A stretch of DNA of 40,534 nt, from assembly GCA_028284925.1 (NCBI GenBank), contig JANQQT010000272.1, positions 1 to 40,534 on the forward strand, in the 5' to 3' direction. This document shows positions 24,062-33,008 of this stretch, piece by piece (position 1 is the stretch's first letter; each line of letters opens with the position of its first letter). Source of the stretch: Phycisphaeraceae bacterium. GTDB taxonomy: Bacteria > Planctomycetota > Phycisphaerae > Phycisphaerales > Zrk34. The notes beneath the pieces are model-generated. The model saw nothing but the letters and a program-made list of their open reading frames with translations, searched no databases and was not told the origin of the DNA. A program made the position numbers and the translations under genes.

Positions 24062-25402
24062 ATGATACGCTCGCCCGGAAGCTCCACACGTCGATCCTTT
24101 GTCGGCTACACCACCGCACTCGGAGCAACCCTCCCGACACTGCTACCCAGTCTGGTCCGCGCCGTTGCGCCGCATTCCAAACTCCAGATTGCGGGCATCG
24201 GCATTGGCGGGAAAGGTTGGGGCGATATCAGAGCGTCATCAGTCGGCCATCACGTCGTTGCCATTTGCGACCCCGACCGCCGCGCATTGGATCGTCCTCA
24301 TAAACGATGGCCCAAAGCCAAAGCCTACAGCGACTTCCGAGAATGCCTTGATGACAAGAACGTCCACGCCGCCACCATTTCCACGCCTGACCACCTCCAT
24401 GCCCCGATCACCATGACCGCCATGCAACGTGGGATTCACACATTTACGCAAAAACCCCTTACCCATTCCATCTACGAAGCAAGACAGATTGCCAAATTCG
24501 CCAAAGCCAACCCTAACGTCATCACCCAGATGGGTAATCAGGGAAGAAGTGGCGTCGGATATCGAATGTTCGTTCAACTCGTCCAGGCGGGCGCCATCGG
24601 TAAGGTCCAAGAAGCTCACGCATGGACCGACCGCCCACTTTGGCCTCAGGGAATGAGCATGCCCAAACGCGTCGACAGGATCCCGTCCCACCTCGACTGG
24701 AACCAATGGGTAGGTCCGGCCCCGATGCGTCCTTACACGGCCGGCAAGTACCATGTCTTCACGTGGCGCGGGTGGCAGGACTTTGGGACGGGCGCTCAGG
24801 GCGATATGGCGGCACACCTTGTTGATCCCGTCCTCTGGGCACTCGAACTCTCCGCGCCACTCACCGTCACCTCCCTCGGCCCTGCGCCGAACAAAGTCTC
24901 ATACCCCAAATGGTCCACCATCAATTACACCTTCAACGGCACGAAACGTACGGCCGAAAAAGTATTCCCCCTTACCTGGTACGACGGCGGCAAAAAACCG
25001 CCGCGTGATATCATCCCCCTCGATAAGAAATTTCGCATCGGCAAGAACGGGGTCTTCCTCAAAGGCCAGATGGGTTCACTCCTTATTGGACATACCGGCT
25101 CAGGGCCACAACTGCTCCCAATAGAACAGTACCGCGGTTACAAGTATCCCAAACTCGAACGACTGAATCACTACACCTGTTGGTCTAACGCCGCGGCAGG
25201 CACCGGCCCCAAAACCACCGCCTCTACCTTCGAGGAAGCTGCCTTCCTCACAGAAACCGTTCTTCTTGGAAACATCGCCATACGATACCCGAACCAAACT
25301 CTTCAGTGGGAACCTAAGACTATGACCTTCAAAAACAACACCGATGCCGCCAGGTGGATAAGACGTAAATACCGCAAAGGGCATGAAGTCCACGGTCTTT
25401 AA
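24062..25402 (+). CDS. Tat-exported Gfo/Idh/MocA oxidoreductase, copy 2
   Basis: A 446-residue homologue of copy 1, which it follows after 41 nt. The Tat signal is STRRSFVGYTTALGATL; the nucleotide-binding region is GIGIGGKGWGD and VAICDPDR. TISTPDHLHAPITMTAM and TFTQKPLTHSIYEAR again show QKP in place of EKP. Close likeness to copy 1 through AWTDRPLWPQGM, WRGWQDFGTGAQGDMAAHLVD and TWYDGGKKPP points to recent duplication. Here the Cys-His pair of copy 1 (GCH) reads AAH, with the His kept. Only a weak ribosome site precedes the ATG, so translational coupling to copy 1 is possible. Periplasmic sugar or polyol oxidation is the inferred role. Confidence 0.92.
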   Translation: MIRSPGSSTRRSFVGYTTALGATLPTLLPSLVRAVAPHSKLQIAGIGIGGKGWGDIRASSVGHHVVAICDPDRRALDRPHKRWPKAKAYSDFRECLDDKNVHAATISTPDHLHAPITMTAMQRGIHTFTQKPLTHSIYEARQIAKFAKANPNVITQMGNQGRSGVGYRMFVQLVQAGAIGKVQEAHAWTDRPLWPQGMSMPKRVDRIPSHLDWNQWVGPAPMRPYTAGKYHVFTWRGWQDFGTGAQGDMAAHLVDPVLWALELSAPLTVTSLGPAPNKVSYPKWSTINYTFNGTKRTAEKVFPLTWYDGGKKPPRDIIPLDKKFRIGKNGVFLKGQMGSLLIGHTGSGPQLLPIEQYRGYKYPKLERLNHYTCWSNAAAGTGPKTTASTFEEAAFLTETVLLGNIAIRYPNQTLQWEPKTMTFKNNTDAARWIRRKYRKGHEVHGL

Positions 25403-25461
25403 CCTCTCGAAATCTCGCCCGTTCCATCTGCAATGTTGATTTGAGACGATGCAAAGGCACA

Positions 25462-25548
25462 CTAAAAATTTTTGAAAACAACAAAATAACCGACCAATAC
25501 ATCACCAAACCCTATCGCAAGGGCTGGGAGATCAAAGGCATCCGATAG
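25462..25548 (+). pseudogene. C-terminal relic of a further Gfo/Idh/MocA copy
   Basis: The gap between copies 2 and 3 contains 28 codons and a stop that match only the extreme C-terminus of this family: LKIFENNK, then DQYITKPYRKGWEIKGIR and TAG. Copy 4 ends NQYITKPYRKGWDIDRIIA, and 22 bases (25493-25514) are identical to copy 4 at 28384-28405. There is no start or upstream homology, so this is the stump of a deleted paralogue most like copy 4. It shows that the array once held at least one more gene. Confidence 0.85.
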
Positions 25549-25665
25549 ATCACCTCGCACCCACAGAACGTAAAAAACATTACAAACATACCCGCGATGC
25601 GCGTGTCTCATCGGGTAAAATACCCACCAATACGGTCAATCCCCGAAACATCATGGAGTTTACCT

Positions 25666-27006
25666 ATGTCGATCAATCGAACGCGAAGAACTTTCATCAA
25701 AGAAGCCACGTATCTGGGACTCTCTGTCCCTTTGGTCATGCCCGGCCTCGCGCGAGCCCAATCTCCTAACGGCATGGTTCGCCACGCCAGTTTTGGAGCC
25801 GATGGCATGGCTGGAGCCGATGTGGGCAATTTGAGCCGTGAAAAGAAATTCAAACTTGTTGCGTTCTGTGATGTTGATGAGCGTCGTATGGGCAACTTCA
25901 AGAAACGCCATCCCAAAGCTGTGGCCTACACCGACTATCGCAAACTGCTCGATAAGGAGCATAAAAACATCGACTCGGTCAACGTTTCGACACCTGACCA
26001 CATGCACGGTTCCATCGGCCTCGCCGCGATCACACTCGGCAAAGCCTGCTACGGCCAGAAACCACTTGGCCAGAACATCTTCGAAACCCGCATGCTCACC
26101 AAAGCCGCTAAGGCCAAAGGCGTCGTTACGCAAATGGGAATCCAGGTTCACTCCTCCGTCTACTATCGACTCGCCGTCGAACTAATCCACTCCGGCGCCA
26201 TTGGCAAAGTCAAGGAAGTTCACTCCTTCTCCGGCAAACGCTGGGGCGACCGATCCGCACGCCCCAATCGCAAGGATGAGGTCCCCGCAGGCTTCCACTG
26301 GGATCTGTGGCTTGGCTGCGCTACCGAACGCCCCTTTATCGGAAGAGGTTACTACCATCCAGGCAACTGGCGCAAACGACTCGACTTTGGCACGGGTACT
26401 TTCGGCGACATGGGCTGTCACATCTATGACCCGGTATTTAAGGCTCTCGGCGTAGACGCCCCCACAAGTGTCCGTTCCGAAGGCCCGGCCCCGGGCAAAC
26501 ACAACCTCGGTAACTGGGAAATCGATGCCAAAATTCACTACGTTTTCCCCGGATCTCAATTTACCCTTAACCCCGTCAAGGTTACATGGTACGACGGCGG
26601 ACAACAACCACCCAAGTACGTCACCGATCAACTCGACGGTCGTAAGAAACCCGGCCAAGGTTCAATTTTCATCGGTGAAAAAGGCGTAATGCTTCTCCCC
26701 CACGTAGGTCGCCCCTACCTCCTCCCCAATGCAAAATACGCCGAATTCAAATACCCCAGAATCAAGGGCAACAACCACTGGGGACAGTTCATCAACGCCG
26801 TTGCGGGCGACGACAAGACGTCCACTCACTTCGGCTATTCAGGCCCTCTCACGGAATCGGTCCTTCTTGGCGGCGTCGCAACCCGATTCAAAAACGAAAC
26901 TCTCCAGTGGGACGCCAAAGCACTCAAATTCACAAACAACAAAAAGGCCAACGAATTCGTCGCCCGCGAATACCGCAAAGGGCACGAAATCCGAAACATC
27001 GCCTGA
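25666..27006 (+). CDS. Tat-exported Gfo/Idh/MocA oxidoreductase, copy 3
   Basis: A 446-residue member starting at ATG 25666, chosen because GGAG stands 7 nt upstream and the Tat signal (RTRRTFIKEATYLGLSV) then lies at the N-terminus; the frame stays open upstream to 25597. The Rossmann region (ASFGADGMAGADVG) is less canonical than in the other copies. SVNVSTPDHMHGSIG and CYGQKPLGQNIFETR carry the third QKP variant. FGDMGCHIYDPVFKAL holds the conserved His/Asp. It diverges from copies 1 and 2 in the substrate loop (SFSGKRWGDRSARPNRKD in place of AWTDRPLWPQG), so its substrate may differ. It is followed by copy 4 after 47 nt. Confidence 0.92.
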   Translation: MSINRTRRTFIKEATYLGLSVPLVMPGLARAQSPNGMVRHASFGADGMAGADVGNLSREKKFKLVAFCDVDERRMGNFKKRHPKAVAYTDYRKLLDKEHKNIDSVNVSTPDHMHGSIGLAAITLGKACYGQKPLGQNIFETRMLTKAAKAKGVVTQMGIQVHSSVYYRLAVELIHSGAIGKVKEVHSFSGKRWGDRSARPNRKDEVPAGFHWDLWLGCATERPFIGRGYYHPGNWRKRLDFGTGTFGDMGCHIYDPVFKALGVDAPTSVRSEGPAPGKHNLGNWEIDAKIHYVFPGSQFTLNPVKVTWYDGGQQPPKYVTDQLDGRKKPGQGSIFIGEKGVMLLPHVGRPYLLPNAKYAEFKYPRIKGNNHWGQFINAVAGDDKTSTHFGYSGPLTESVLLGGVATRFKNETLQWDAKALKFTNNKKANEFVAREYRKGHEIRNIA

Positions 27007-27053
27007 TGAGATAGCACCACAATTCGCCTCACTCCCAGCAGGACATCACCATC

Positions 27054-28442
27054 ATGAAGAAACGGCAAGCCACCCGTCGTACATTCATCAAACAAGTTGC
27101 ATACGCCGGCGCGGTCGCGCCCCTCACGCTTCCCGCACTCGCTCGCGCAGCATCCGCCAATGACAAACTCAACATTGCCTTCGTCGGCGCTCAGGGCCAA
27201 GCAGGCTTCAGTTTCGGAGGTTGCGCATCACAGAACATCGTGGCCGTCGCTGATGTGGATCGCAACTCCCTCAACAAACGACTTGAGACACTCAAAAAAG
27301 CCCGCCAAAACGCCAACGGTTACAACGACTTCCGTGTCATGTTCGAAAAGGAACATAAGAACATCGACGCCGCGGTGGTCGCTACGCCCGATCACCAACA
27401 TGCACAGGCCGGACTCCGCGCCCTCAAACTGGGCAAACACCTTTATTGCGAGAAGCCCCTTGCTCACACCGTCCACGAAATCGCCCTCATGAAAAAGGAG
27501 GCCAGACGCCACAAGCTCGCCACCCAAATGGGCACGCAAATCCATGCCGGCGGTAATTACCGACGCGTGGTCGAAAAAATACAAAAAGGTGCCATCGGAG
27601 ATGTCCACGAAGTGCACGTATGGATCTACGGTGGAACCTACTCGGGCGGGCGCATTCCCGAAAAGAAATTCAAACCCCCTGCACACCTCAACTGGGATTT
27701 GTGGCTCGGACCCGCTCCCAAAATCGAATACAAACCCAAAATCTATCATCCGTTCACCTGGCGTGGTTGGTGGGATTACGGCGGAGGCGGCACGACCGAC
27801 CTTGCCTGCCACTACATGGATCTCCCCCACTGGGCGCTGGATCTCACCCACCCGAAAACGATTCATACGCGTTGTTCTCACGACCCCATGCCCCTCCGCG
27901 CCGCCCGCAACTCCATGGTTGAATTCCACTATCCCGCCACGCAGTCACGCGGCAAGATAAAGCTCACGTGGCATCTTGGAGGAACACACGTCGTCCGCGA
28001 ACGCAAAGGCAAGCGTGTCAGCCCCGATTTCCATGTGGATGTCTTCAAAAAATACAACATCGACAACAGGAGATTCCGCGGCAACAAGATCCTGTTCATC
28101 GGCAAGAGAGGTCTCCTGATTTCCGACTACGGCTCCCACGCCTTACTCCCGGAAAATAAATTCAAAGACTACAAATCTCCTGACCAATTCATTCCCAACT
28201 CCATCGGTCACCACAACGAATGGATCAAGGCCTGTAAGACCGGTTCCCCAACAACCTGCAATTTTGAATATTCAGGCGCCCTCGCAGAGACCGTCCTTCT
28301 CGGCATCGTCTCCCACCGCATCGGCAACAAGAAAATTCACTTCGACCCCAAATCACTTTCCGTCACTAACATCAAAGCCGCCAACCAATACATCACCAAA
28401 CCCTACCGTAAGGGCTGGGACATCGACCGCATCATCGCCTGA
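27054..28442 (+). CDS. Tat-exported Gfo/Idh/MocA oxidoreductase, copy 4
   Basis: A 462-residue member with a twin-arginine signal (TRRTFIKQVAYAGAVAP). It has IAFVGAQGQAGFSFGG for cofactor binding, AAVVATPDHQHAQAG, and the classical YCEKPLAHTVHEI, unlike the QKP of copies 1-3. The region GGGTTDLACHYMDLPHWAL holds the conserved His/Asp. A GTYSGGRIPEKK loop takes the place of the TDRPIWP loop, suggesting a distinct substrate. It is the closest relative of the relic between copies 2 and 3. A strong terminator begins 29 nt after the stop and closes the array. Confidence 0.93.
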   Translation: MKKRQATRRTFIKQVAYAGAVAPLTLPALARAASANDKLNIAFVGAQGQAGFSFGGCASQNIVAVADVDRNSLNKRLETLKKARQNANGYNDFRVMFEKEHKNIDAAVVATPDHQHAQAGLRALKLGKHLYCEKPLAHTVHEIALMKKEARRHKLATQMGTQIHAGGNYRRVVEKIQKGAIGDVHEVHVWIYGGTYSGGRIPEKKFKPPAHLNWDLWLGPAPKIEYKPKIYHPFTWRGWWDYGGGGTTDLACHYMDLPHWALDLTHPKTIHTRCSHDPMPLRAARNSMVEFHYPATQSRGKIKLTWHLGGTHVVRERKGKRVSPDFHVDVFKKYNIDNRRFRGNKILFIGKRGLLISDYGSHALLPENKFKDYKSPDQFIPNSIGHHNEWIKACKTGSPTTCNFEYSGALAETVLLGIVSHRIGNKKIHFDPKSLSVTNIKAANQYITKPYRKGWDIDRIIA

Positions 28443-28470
28443 CCCACCCCCCAATAACTCCACCCACATC

Positions 28471-28501
28471 AACGGCGGATTCATTTCCGCCGTTTTTTTT
28501 T
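28471..28501 (+). terminator. Intrinsic terminator of the oxidoreductase array
   Basis: A 9-bp perfect stem (AACGGCGGA and TCCGCCGTT, 6-nt loop) runs into nine T. It separates the Tat-exported array from the cytosolic homologue that follows. Confidence 0.93.
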
Positions 28502-28601
28502 GAATCCGTCTCATTCCGCAACCACTGGCGATCACATGTCATCACTGCTATAAGAAACACCCCAAGTTAATCGCAATCACAACACCCCCAAGGAGTCCCA
28601 C

Positions 28602-29759
28602 ATGAAAACCGTCAGACTCGGCGTCATAGGATGTGGCGGAATGGCCAGAGCACACATGGCCTATTTTCCCACCATCCCCGGCCTCAAATTCACCGCCGCT
28701 GCGGACCCCTTCGATGAGAATATTGATCTCGTCCGTGCCGACCATGACATCACTCCATTCGACGATGGCCAGAAACTCATCAAATCTGGCCTCGTCGATG
28801 CCATCCTCATCTGTACACCTCACTATTTCCACCCTGAACTTTCCATCGCCGGCTTCAAGGCAGGACTCCACGTCCTTACCGAAAAACCCGTCGCCGTCAC
28901 TGCCAGGGACGCCGTCAAAGTGGAAGCGGTTCACGCCAAACACCAAAAACTCGTCTATGCCGCCATGTTCCAGATCCGCGCCCATCCGTTATGGAAACGC
29001 ATCAAGGCCATGATCGACAACGGTGAACTTGGCAAACTCCAGCGCATGAATTGGATCGTCACCAACTGGTTTCGCTCCCAAGCCTACTTCAACGCCGGCG
29101 CCTGGCGCGCAACATGGAAAGGCGAAGGCGGCGGCGTACTGCTTAACCAATGCCCACACAATCTCGATCTTCTCTGCTGGCTACTCGGTTCGCCATCCTC
29201 CGTTCAGGCACAGGTCGCCCTCGGCAAATACCACAACATCGAAGTGGAGGATGAAGTCACTGCTTTCCTTCAGTGGAAAAACGGCATGACCGGAGTCTTC
29301 GTCACCTCCACCGGTGAATACCCCGGCACGGACCGACTTGAGATCATTGGCGATCGCGGCAAACTCACCGTTGCGGATGGGATCATTACATTCAATCAGA
29401 CCCACGAATCCATCCTCGCGTTCTCCAAAACCACCGATGAAGCTTTCGCAACCCCCGCCACCGATACCCTTACCATCGAAGCAGGCGGCGATGACCCCGG
29501 CCACCGCATCGTCACGGCCAATTTCATCCGAAAAATTCAGAAACCCTCGACCCAACTTATCTGCTCAGGCCAAGACGCCCTTGCCGAACTCGAACTCGGC
29601 AACGCCATGCTCATGTCGGGCCTGACCAACAAGCCTGTCCCTATTCCAACCAACCGGGCTGCTTACGATCGCATGCTTAAGGAACTCATCAAAAACTCCA
29701 CCTACGTCAAACCCAAGGTCAAGAAAGCAAAAGTTGATATGGCCAAATCCTTCCACTAA
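28602..29759 (+). CDS. Cytosolic Gfo/Idh/MocA oxidoreductase
   Basis: A 385-residue member without any export signal, starting directly with the Rossmann fold (MKTVRLGVIGCGGMARAHMA). Motifs include DAILICTPHYFHPELS, HVLTEKPVAVTARDA with the classical EKP, and GGVLLNQCPHNLDLLCWL with the catalytic His/Asp region. AAGGAG precedes the ATG by 7 nt. It has its own transcription unit after the terminator. It is closer to myo-inositol- or dehydrogenase-like cytosolic members than to the four upstream genes. It might continue, inside the cell, the catabolism of a product made by the exported enzymes, but only proximity supports that. Confidence 0.92.
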   Translation: MKTVRLGVIGCGGMARAHMAYFPTIPGLKFTAAADPFDENIDLVRADHDITPFDDGQKLIKSGLVDAILICTPHYFHPELSIAGFKAGLHVLTEKPVAVTARDAVKVEAVHAKHQKLVYAAMFQIRAHPLWKRIKAMIDNGELGKLQRMNWIVTNWFRSQAYFNAGAWRATWKGEGGGVLLNQCPHNLDLLCWLLGSPSSVQAQVALGKYHNIEVEDEVTAFLQWKNGMTGVFVTSTGEYPGTDRLEIIGDRGKLTVADGIITFNQTHESILAFSKTTDEAFATPATDTLTIEAGGDDPGHRIVTANFIRKIQKPSTQLICSGQDALAELELGNAMLMSGLTNKPVPIPTNRAAYDRMLKELIKNSTYVKPKVKKAKVDMAKSFH

Positions 29760-29794
29760 CCGCCCCGGAAGTCCCGGAACTTTTCTCCGACTAT

Positions 29795-30424
29795 TCAGGT
29801 ACATCTTTCCAAATATCGCACGCGCCGTCTCAAGATTGTCTTCAACCGCTCAGGCGCCACCCGTCTCGGATCGCTCAGGTATATCTCGTGGTGTTTCCCG
29901 TAGACCTTCAACCCTTCCTCCTTCGCAAAAGCTTCCATCTGCTCCAATGTTTCCTGTTCCTGGTCATAATGTCCAACATGCAACATCTGCACGCACTTCC
30001 CCTCTTCAATCCGCTCCAGGCCAACCCAACTCACCTCTTCAGGCTTGCCCTTCTCCAACAACTTCTCAATCGTCTCCTCAATAAACTCTTGCGTCACAAA
30101 ATCAGGTATACGGATCAGCAACTTCCATTTCCAATTCTCCGGCTCCGCGCCGGTCATGTCTCCATTGTCCCGCCCCGTCCACCAGATCCCTTCCAGTTTG
30201 CAAACCGCATAATCCCGCCCGGCAAACTTACTATGCATCTTCGCCGTAAACCCCACCGTATACAACGCCCCAATGGCCTTCGTGAACCGCTCATTGCCCG
30301 GCGCCCCCTCCCCATCCACACACAAATACTGCCCTGCCGTCGTCTCCACAATCACAGGCTTCTTCTTCGCCGTATAATCCCCCTTCAGTTCCCGATACAA
30401 ATCTACCTTCTCATGCGTTGCCAT
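29795..30424 (-). CDS. Free-standing GyrI-like small-molecule-binding protein
   Basis: A 209-residue cytosolic protein of the GyrI-like (SHS2-fold) ligand-binding group, COG4832 type, seen in FVTQEFIEETIEKLLEKGKP, CVQMLHVGHYDQEQETLEQM and GKHHEIYLSDPRRVAPERL. Start ATG 30424 has AAGGAG 9 nt upstream; a TTG two codons earlier is less likely. Related proteins bind or hydrolyse hydrophobic toxic compounds. It follows an AraC regulator carrying the same kind of domain after 49 nt on the same strand. The two probably form a two-gene operon for sensing and sequestering a compound. Confidence 0.87.
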   Translation of the reverse strand: MATHEKVDLYRELKGDYTAKKKPVIVETTAGQYLCVDGEGAPGNERFTKAIGALYTVGFTAKMHSKFAGRDYAVCKLEGIWWTGRDNGDMTGAEPENWKWKLLIRIPDFVTQEFIEETIEKLLEKGKPEEVSWVGLERIEEGKCVQMLHVGHYDQEQETLEQMEAFAKEEGLKVYGKHHEIYLSDPRRVAPERLKTILRRRVRYLERCT

Positions 30425-30473
30425 TGCCAAACACTCCTTCTTACATGATTCACACTTCGACCCACTCTCCCAA

Positions 30474-31364
30474 CTACGACTTCAACGGAATACATACATC
30501 CGTCAACAGATCCTCCGAATCACAATCCTCTATACTGTTTAAATACACATCAAAGCAAGGCACATCCCCTAACTCCTGCCCGCTCGTCGGCAACCACCGC
30601 CCAAACATCCAACGATAGACCTCTCCCAATCCCTCATAAGGCCCATGATGCGTCACCACCGCATATCGCCCCGCCGGTATATGTCCCAACCTTGCCTGTC
30701 CGCGCGCCAACTCCGCCTCATCCACCGTGTCTTCCTCTCCAATCACCAGCGCACAGTCATAACGCAACTGATCCGCGGGCGTCACATCCGGATCATCGTA
30801 AGAAATCCCTAATGCCATCGCCTCAGGCCCCATCAATCCCGCCATACCGGCCCACATCATGAATTCACTATACGTCGGCCCTACTTCGTTATAAGGCCCA
30901 ACATACCGCCGCATCACCACACGTCTCTCTTTGAAGTTCTCAATCCTTACCGATTCCGCATCCACTTCGCTAATCACTGCATACCTCTCTTTCAATGGTT
31001 CCAATACATTCCCAAGCGTCGCCTGATGATCCGACCGAAACACCGATGGCGCCACGCCAAACATCCCCTTAAACGCACGCGTAAACGCTTCATGCGTCTC
31101 ATACCCCGCCTCCAATGCTAACTCCGCAATACTCCCTTCCCCCTGTTTCAAGTCGATCGCCGCTCTCTCCAAACGCAACCGACGCACATACTCCCGCACC
31201 GGCTGCCCCACAATCGCCTTAAAAACACGATGAAAATGAAACATCGAAAAATGCGCCACCCTCGCCAACTCCTCCAACGACAGATCATCATCCAGATGCT
31301 CCTGAATATACAACAGCACCCGCAAAATCCGATGGCGATAGGTTTGTTCAGTATCCGGCTTCAT
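30474..31364 (-). CDS. AraC-family regulator with GyrI-like ligand domain
   Basis: A 296-residue transcription factor of the Rob/SoxS-like arrangement, with DNA-binding domain first. Residues about 8-110 hold two helix-turn-helix units (LSLEELARVAHFSMFHFHRV and SIAELALEAGYETHEAFTRA) with the AraC signature FKGMFGVAPSVFR. Residues about 130-296 form a GyrI-like effector-binding domain (RVVMRRYVGPYNEVGPTYSE, GRYAVVTHHGPYEGLGEVYR). Such proteins bind bulky or aromatic compounds and activate efflux or detoxification genes. No efflux pump is adjacent; its immediate downstream partner is the free-standing GyrI-like gene. Autoregulation of that operon is likely but unproven. Confidence 0.93.
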   Translation of the reverse strand: MKPDTEQTYRHRILRVLLYIQEHLDDDLSLEELARVAHFSMFHFHRVFKAIVGQPVREYVRRLRLERAAIDLKQGEGSIAELALEAGYETHEAFTRAFKGMFGVAPSVFRSDHQATLGNVLEPLKERYAVISEVDAESVRIENFKERRVVMRRYVGPYNEVGPTYSEFMMWAGMAGLMGPEAMALGISYDDPDVTPADQLRYDCALVIGEEDTVDEAELARGQARLGHIPAGRYAVVTHHGPYEGLGEVYRWMFGRWLPTSGQELGDVPCFDVYLNSIEDCDSEDLLTDVCIPLKS

Positions 31365-31446
31365 GGTGAAACCATACTACACAACACATCCCCTTCTCGC
31401 CTTGACCGTTTTTGCTGATCTCACACACCCGCCGATCTCGATCCCA

Positions 31447-32760
31447 TCATCCTTCAATGATCTCAAACCGAGTCCCCATCGCCCGTAATTGCGCCAACTG
31501 TCTCGCCCCAATCGTCATCGCCAACGTCACATGCGTCGTATCATAATTACGATCCAATATCTCCGCCCGGTTTTCCAGAAAGTGTAATGACTTCCCATCC
31601 GACATTGGCAATCGCAACGTCATCGTCAATTCCTCACCACACTGCTTCTCTCGCACCACTTCCACAAGCTTGTCCAGCCCAATCCCCTTCGCAGCCGAAA
31701 TCAACAACGCATCCGGAAAACGCTGCCGCCACACCAACTCCGATGAATTATCCTCAAGTACATCGATCTTATTCAACAAAATAATCCGCTCTTCCTGATC
31801 CGCCTCAATATCACTCAGCACCTGCTCCACCGTCTCAAAATGTTCCTCCGCATCCGGGTCGGACAAATCCACGACAATCAACAGCAAATCACTGTGTATC
31901 GATTCCTCCAGCGTCGCCCGAAAACTCGCCACCAGATGGTGAGGCAAATTCCTGACAAACCCCACCGTATCCGACAACATCACATGATCCCCCCCGCCCA
32001 GCTCCCACTTACGCGTTCGCGTATCCAGTGTGGCAAACAACTTGTCATCCGCATACACCGTTGCCCCGGTCAACGTATTAAACAATGTACTCTTCCCCGC
32101 GTTCGTATATCCCACCAGCCCTACGGTATAAAAATCCGTATTCCGATTCGCCACTTCGCGACGCTTCCGATTTTGAACCTTCTCAATTTCCCGGCGAAGC
32201 TCAGCCTTTCGCCTCTGCACCATACGACGGTCAATCTCCAACTGTTGCTCACCAGGACCACGCGTCCCAATCCCAGCAGGCGAACCACCTGCAATACGCT
32301 CAAGGTGGGACCACATGGCCCGCAATCTTGGATACGTATACTCTAACTGCGCTAACTCCACCTGCAACTTCGCTTCATGCGTCCGCGCCCGGGCTGCAAA
32401 AATGTCCAGAATCAACTCACTCCGATCGATCACCTTACATTCAACAATCTCCTCGATGTTTCGAATCTGCGAAGGCGATAAATCATTCTCAAAGATGATC
32501 ACCTCCGCTTTCATAGCCTTCGCCAGACTTCCCAGATCCTCCAGCTTCCCCTTCCCCATAAGCGTACTTGCAATGGGGCGATTCCGATTCTGAATCAGCG
32601 TATCCACCACAACCGCTCCCGCCGTCTCCGCAAGACTTGCCAGCTCCTCCAGTGGATCGTTCATCCAATCATCACTATTCCCAACCCCCTGCGGCAACAC
32701 CGCCGCGAGAATAGCCCTCTCCTTCACCACCGATACGCCCTTTTCACGAACATCCGCCAA
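31447..32760 (-). CDS. hflX: Ribosome-associated GTPase HflX
   Basis: A 437-residue GTPase of the HflX family, which splits stalled ribosomes under stress. The N-terminal HflX domain (RPIASTLMGKGKLEDL, IIFENDLSPSQIRNIEEIV, VIDRSELILDIFAARA) is followed by the hallmark GIGTRGPGEQQLEIDRR. The G domain follows, with GYTNAGKST (P-loop), DTVGFVRNLPHHLVASFRAT (switch II), NKID and SAAKG. The TTG start at 32760 is supported by AAGGA 7 nt upstream. Length and motif order are normal. It is divergent from ctpA and upstream of the AraC-GyrI pair on the same strand, with a gap of 82 nt. Confidence 0.97.
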   Translation of the reverse strand: MADVREKGVSVVKERAILAAVLPQGVGNSDDWMNDPLEELASLAETAGAVVVDTLIQNRNRPIASTLMGKGKLEDLGSLAKAMKAEVIIFENDLSPSQIRNIEEIVECKVIDRSELILDIFAARARTHEAKLQVELAQLEYTYPRLRAMWSHLERIAGGSPAGIGTRGPGEQQLEIDRRMVQRRKAELRREIEKVQNRKRREVANRNTDFYTVGLVGYTNAGKSTLFNTLTGATVYADDKLFATLDTRTRKWELGGGDHVMLSDTVGFVRNLPHHLVASFRATLEESIHSDLLLIVVDLSDPDAEEHFETVEQVLSDIEADQEERIILLNKIDVLEDNSSELVWRQRFPDALLISAAKGIGLDKLVEVVREKQCGEELTMTLRLPMSDGKSLHFLENRAEILDRNYDTTHVTLAMTIGARQLAQLRAMGTRFEIIEG

Positions 32761-32796
32761 TACAAATTCCTTTCAATAACCTCAAACTCGACGGGC

Positions 32797-32825
32797 ATCG
32801 TAGTCCGCCAATTTCTTTACCACAA
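32797..32825 (-). promoter_or_regulatory. Candidate promoter of hflX
   Basis: On the minus strand TTGTGG (32820-32825), a 17-nt spacer and TACGAT (32797-32802) would start transcription near 32790, giving a leader of about 30 nt to the TTG start. Both boxes match the consensus only partly. Confidence 0.35.
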
Positions 32826-33008
32826 ACTTCTCACCTTTTGCCGATAATCTTTTTGACTGAACCCTACAACCCTCAAGACCGTATTTCTCAGTATCCCCCG
32901 CCCCATGACACACCATTGTAAAAACCGTTCGATACTACACCTGGACAAATTAAAAACGTAAAATAGAACATACACCAATACACCTACTCATCGACCTGGA
33001 GCAATTGG

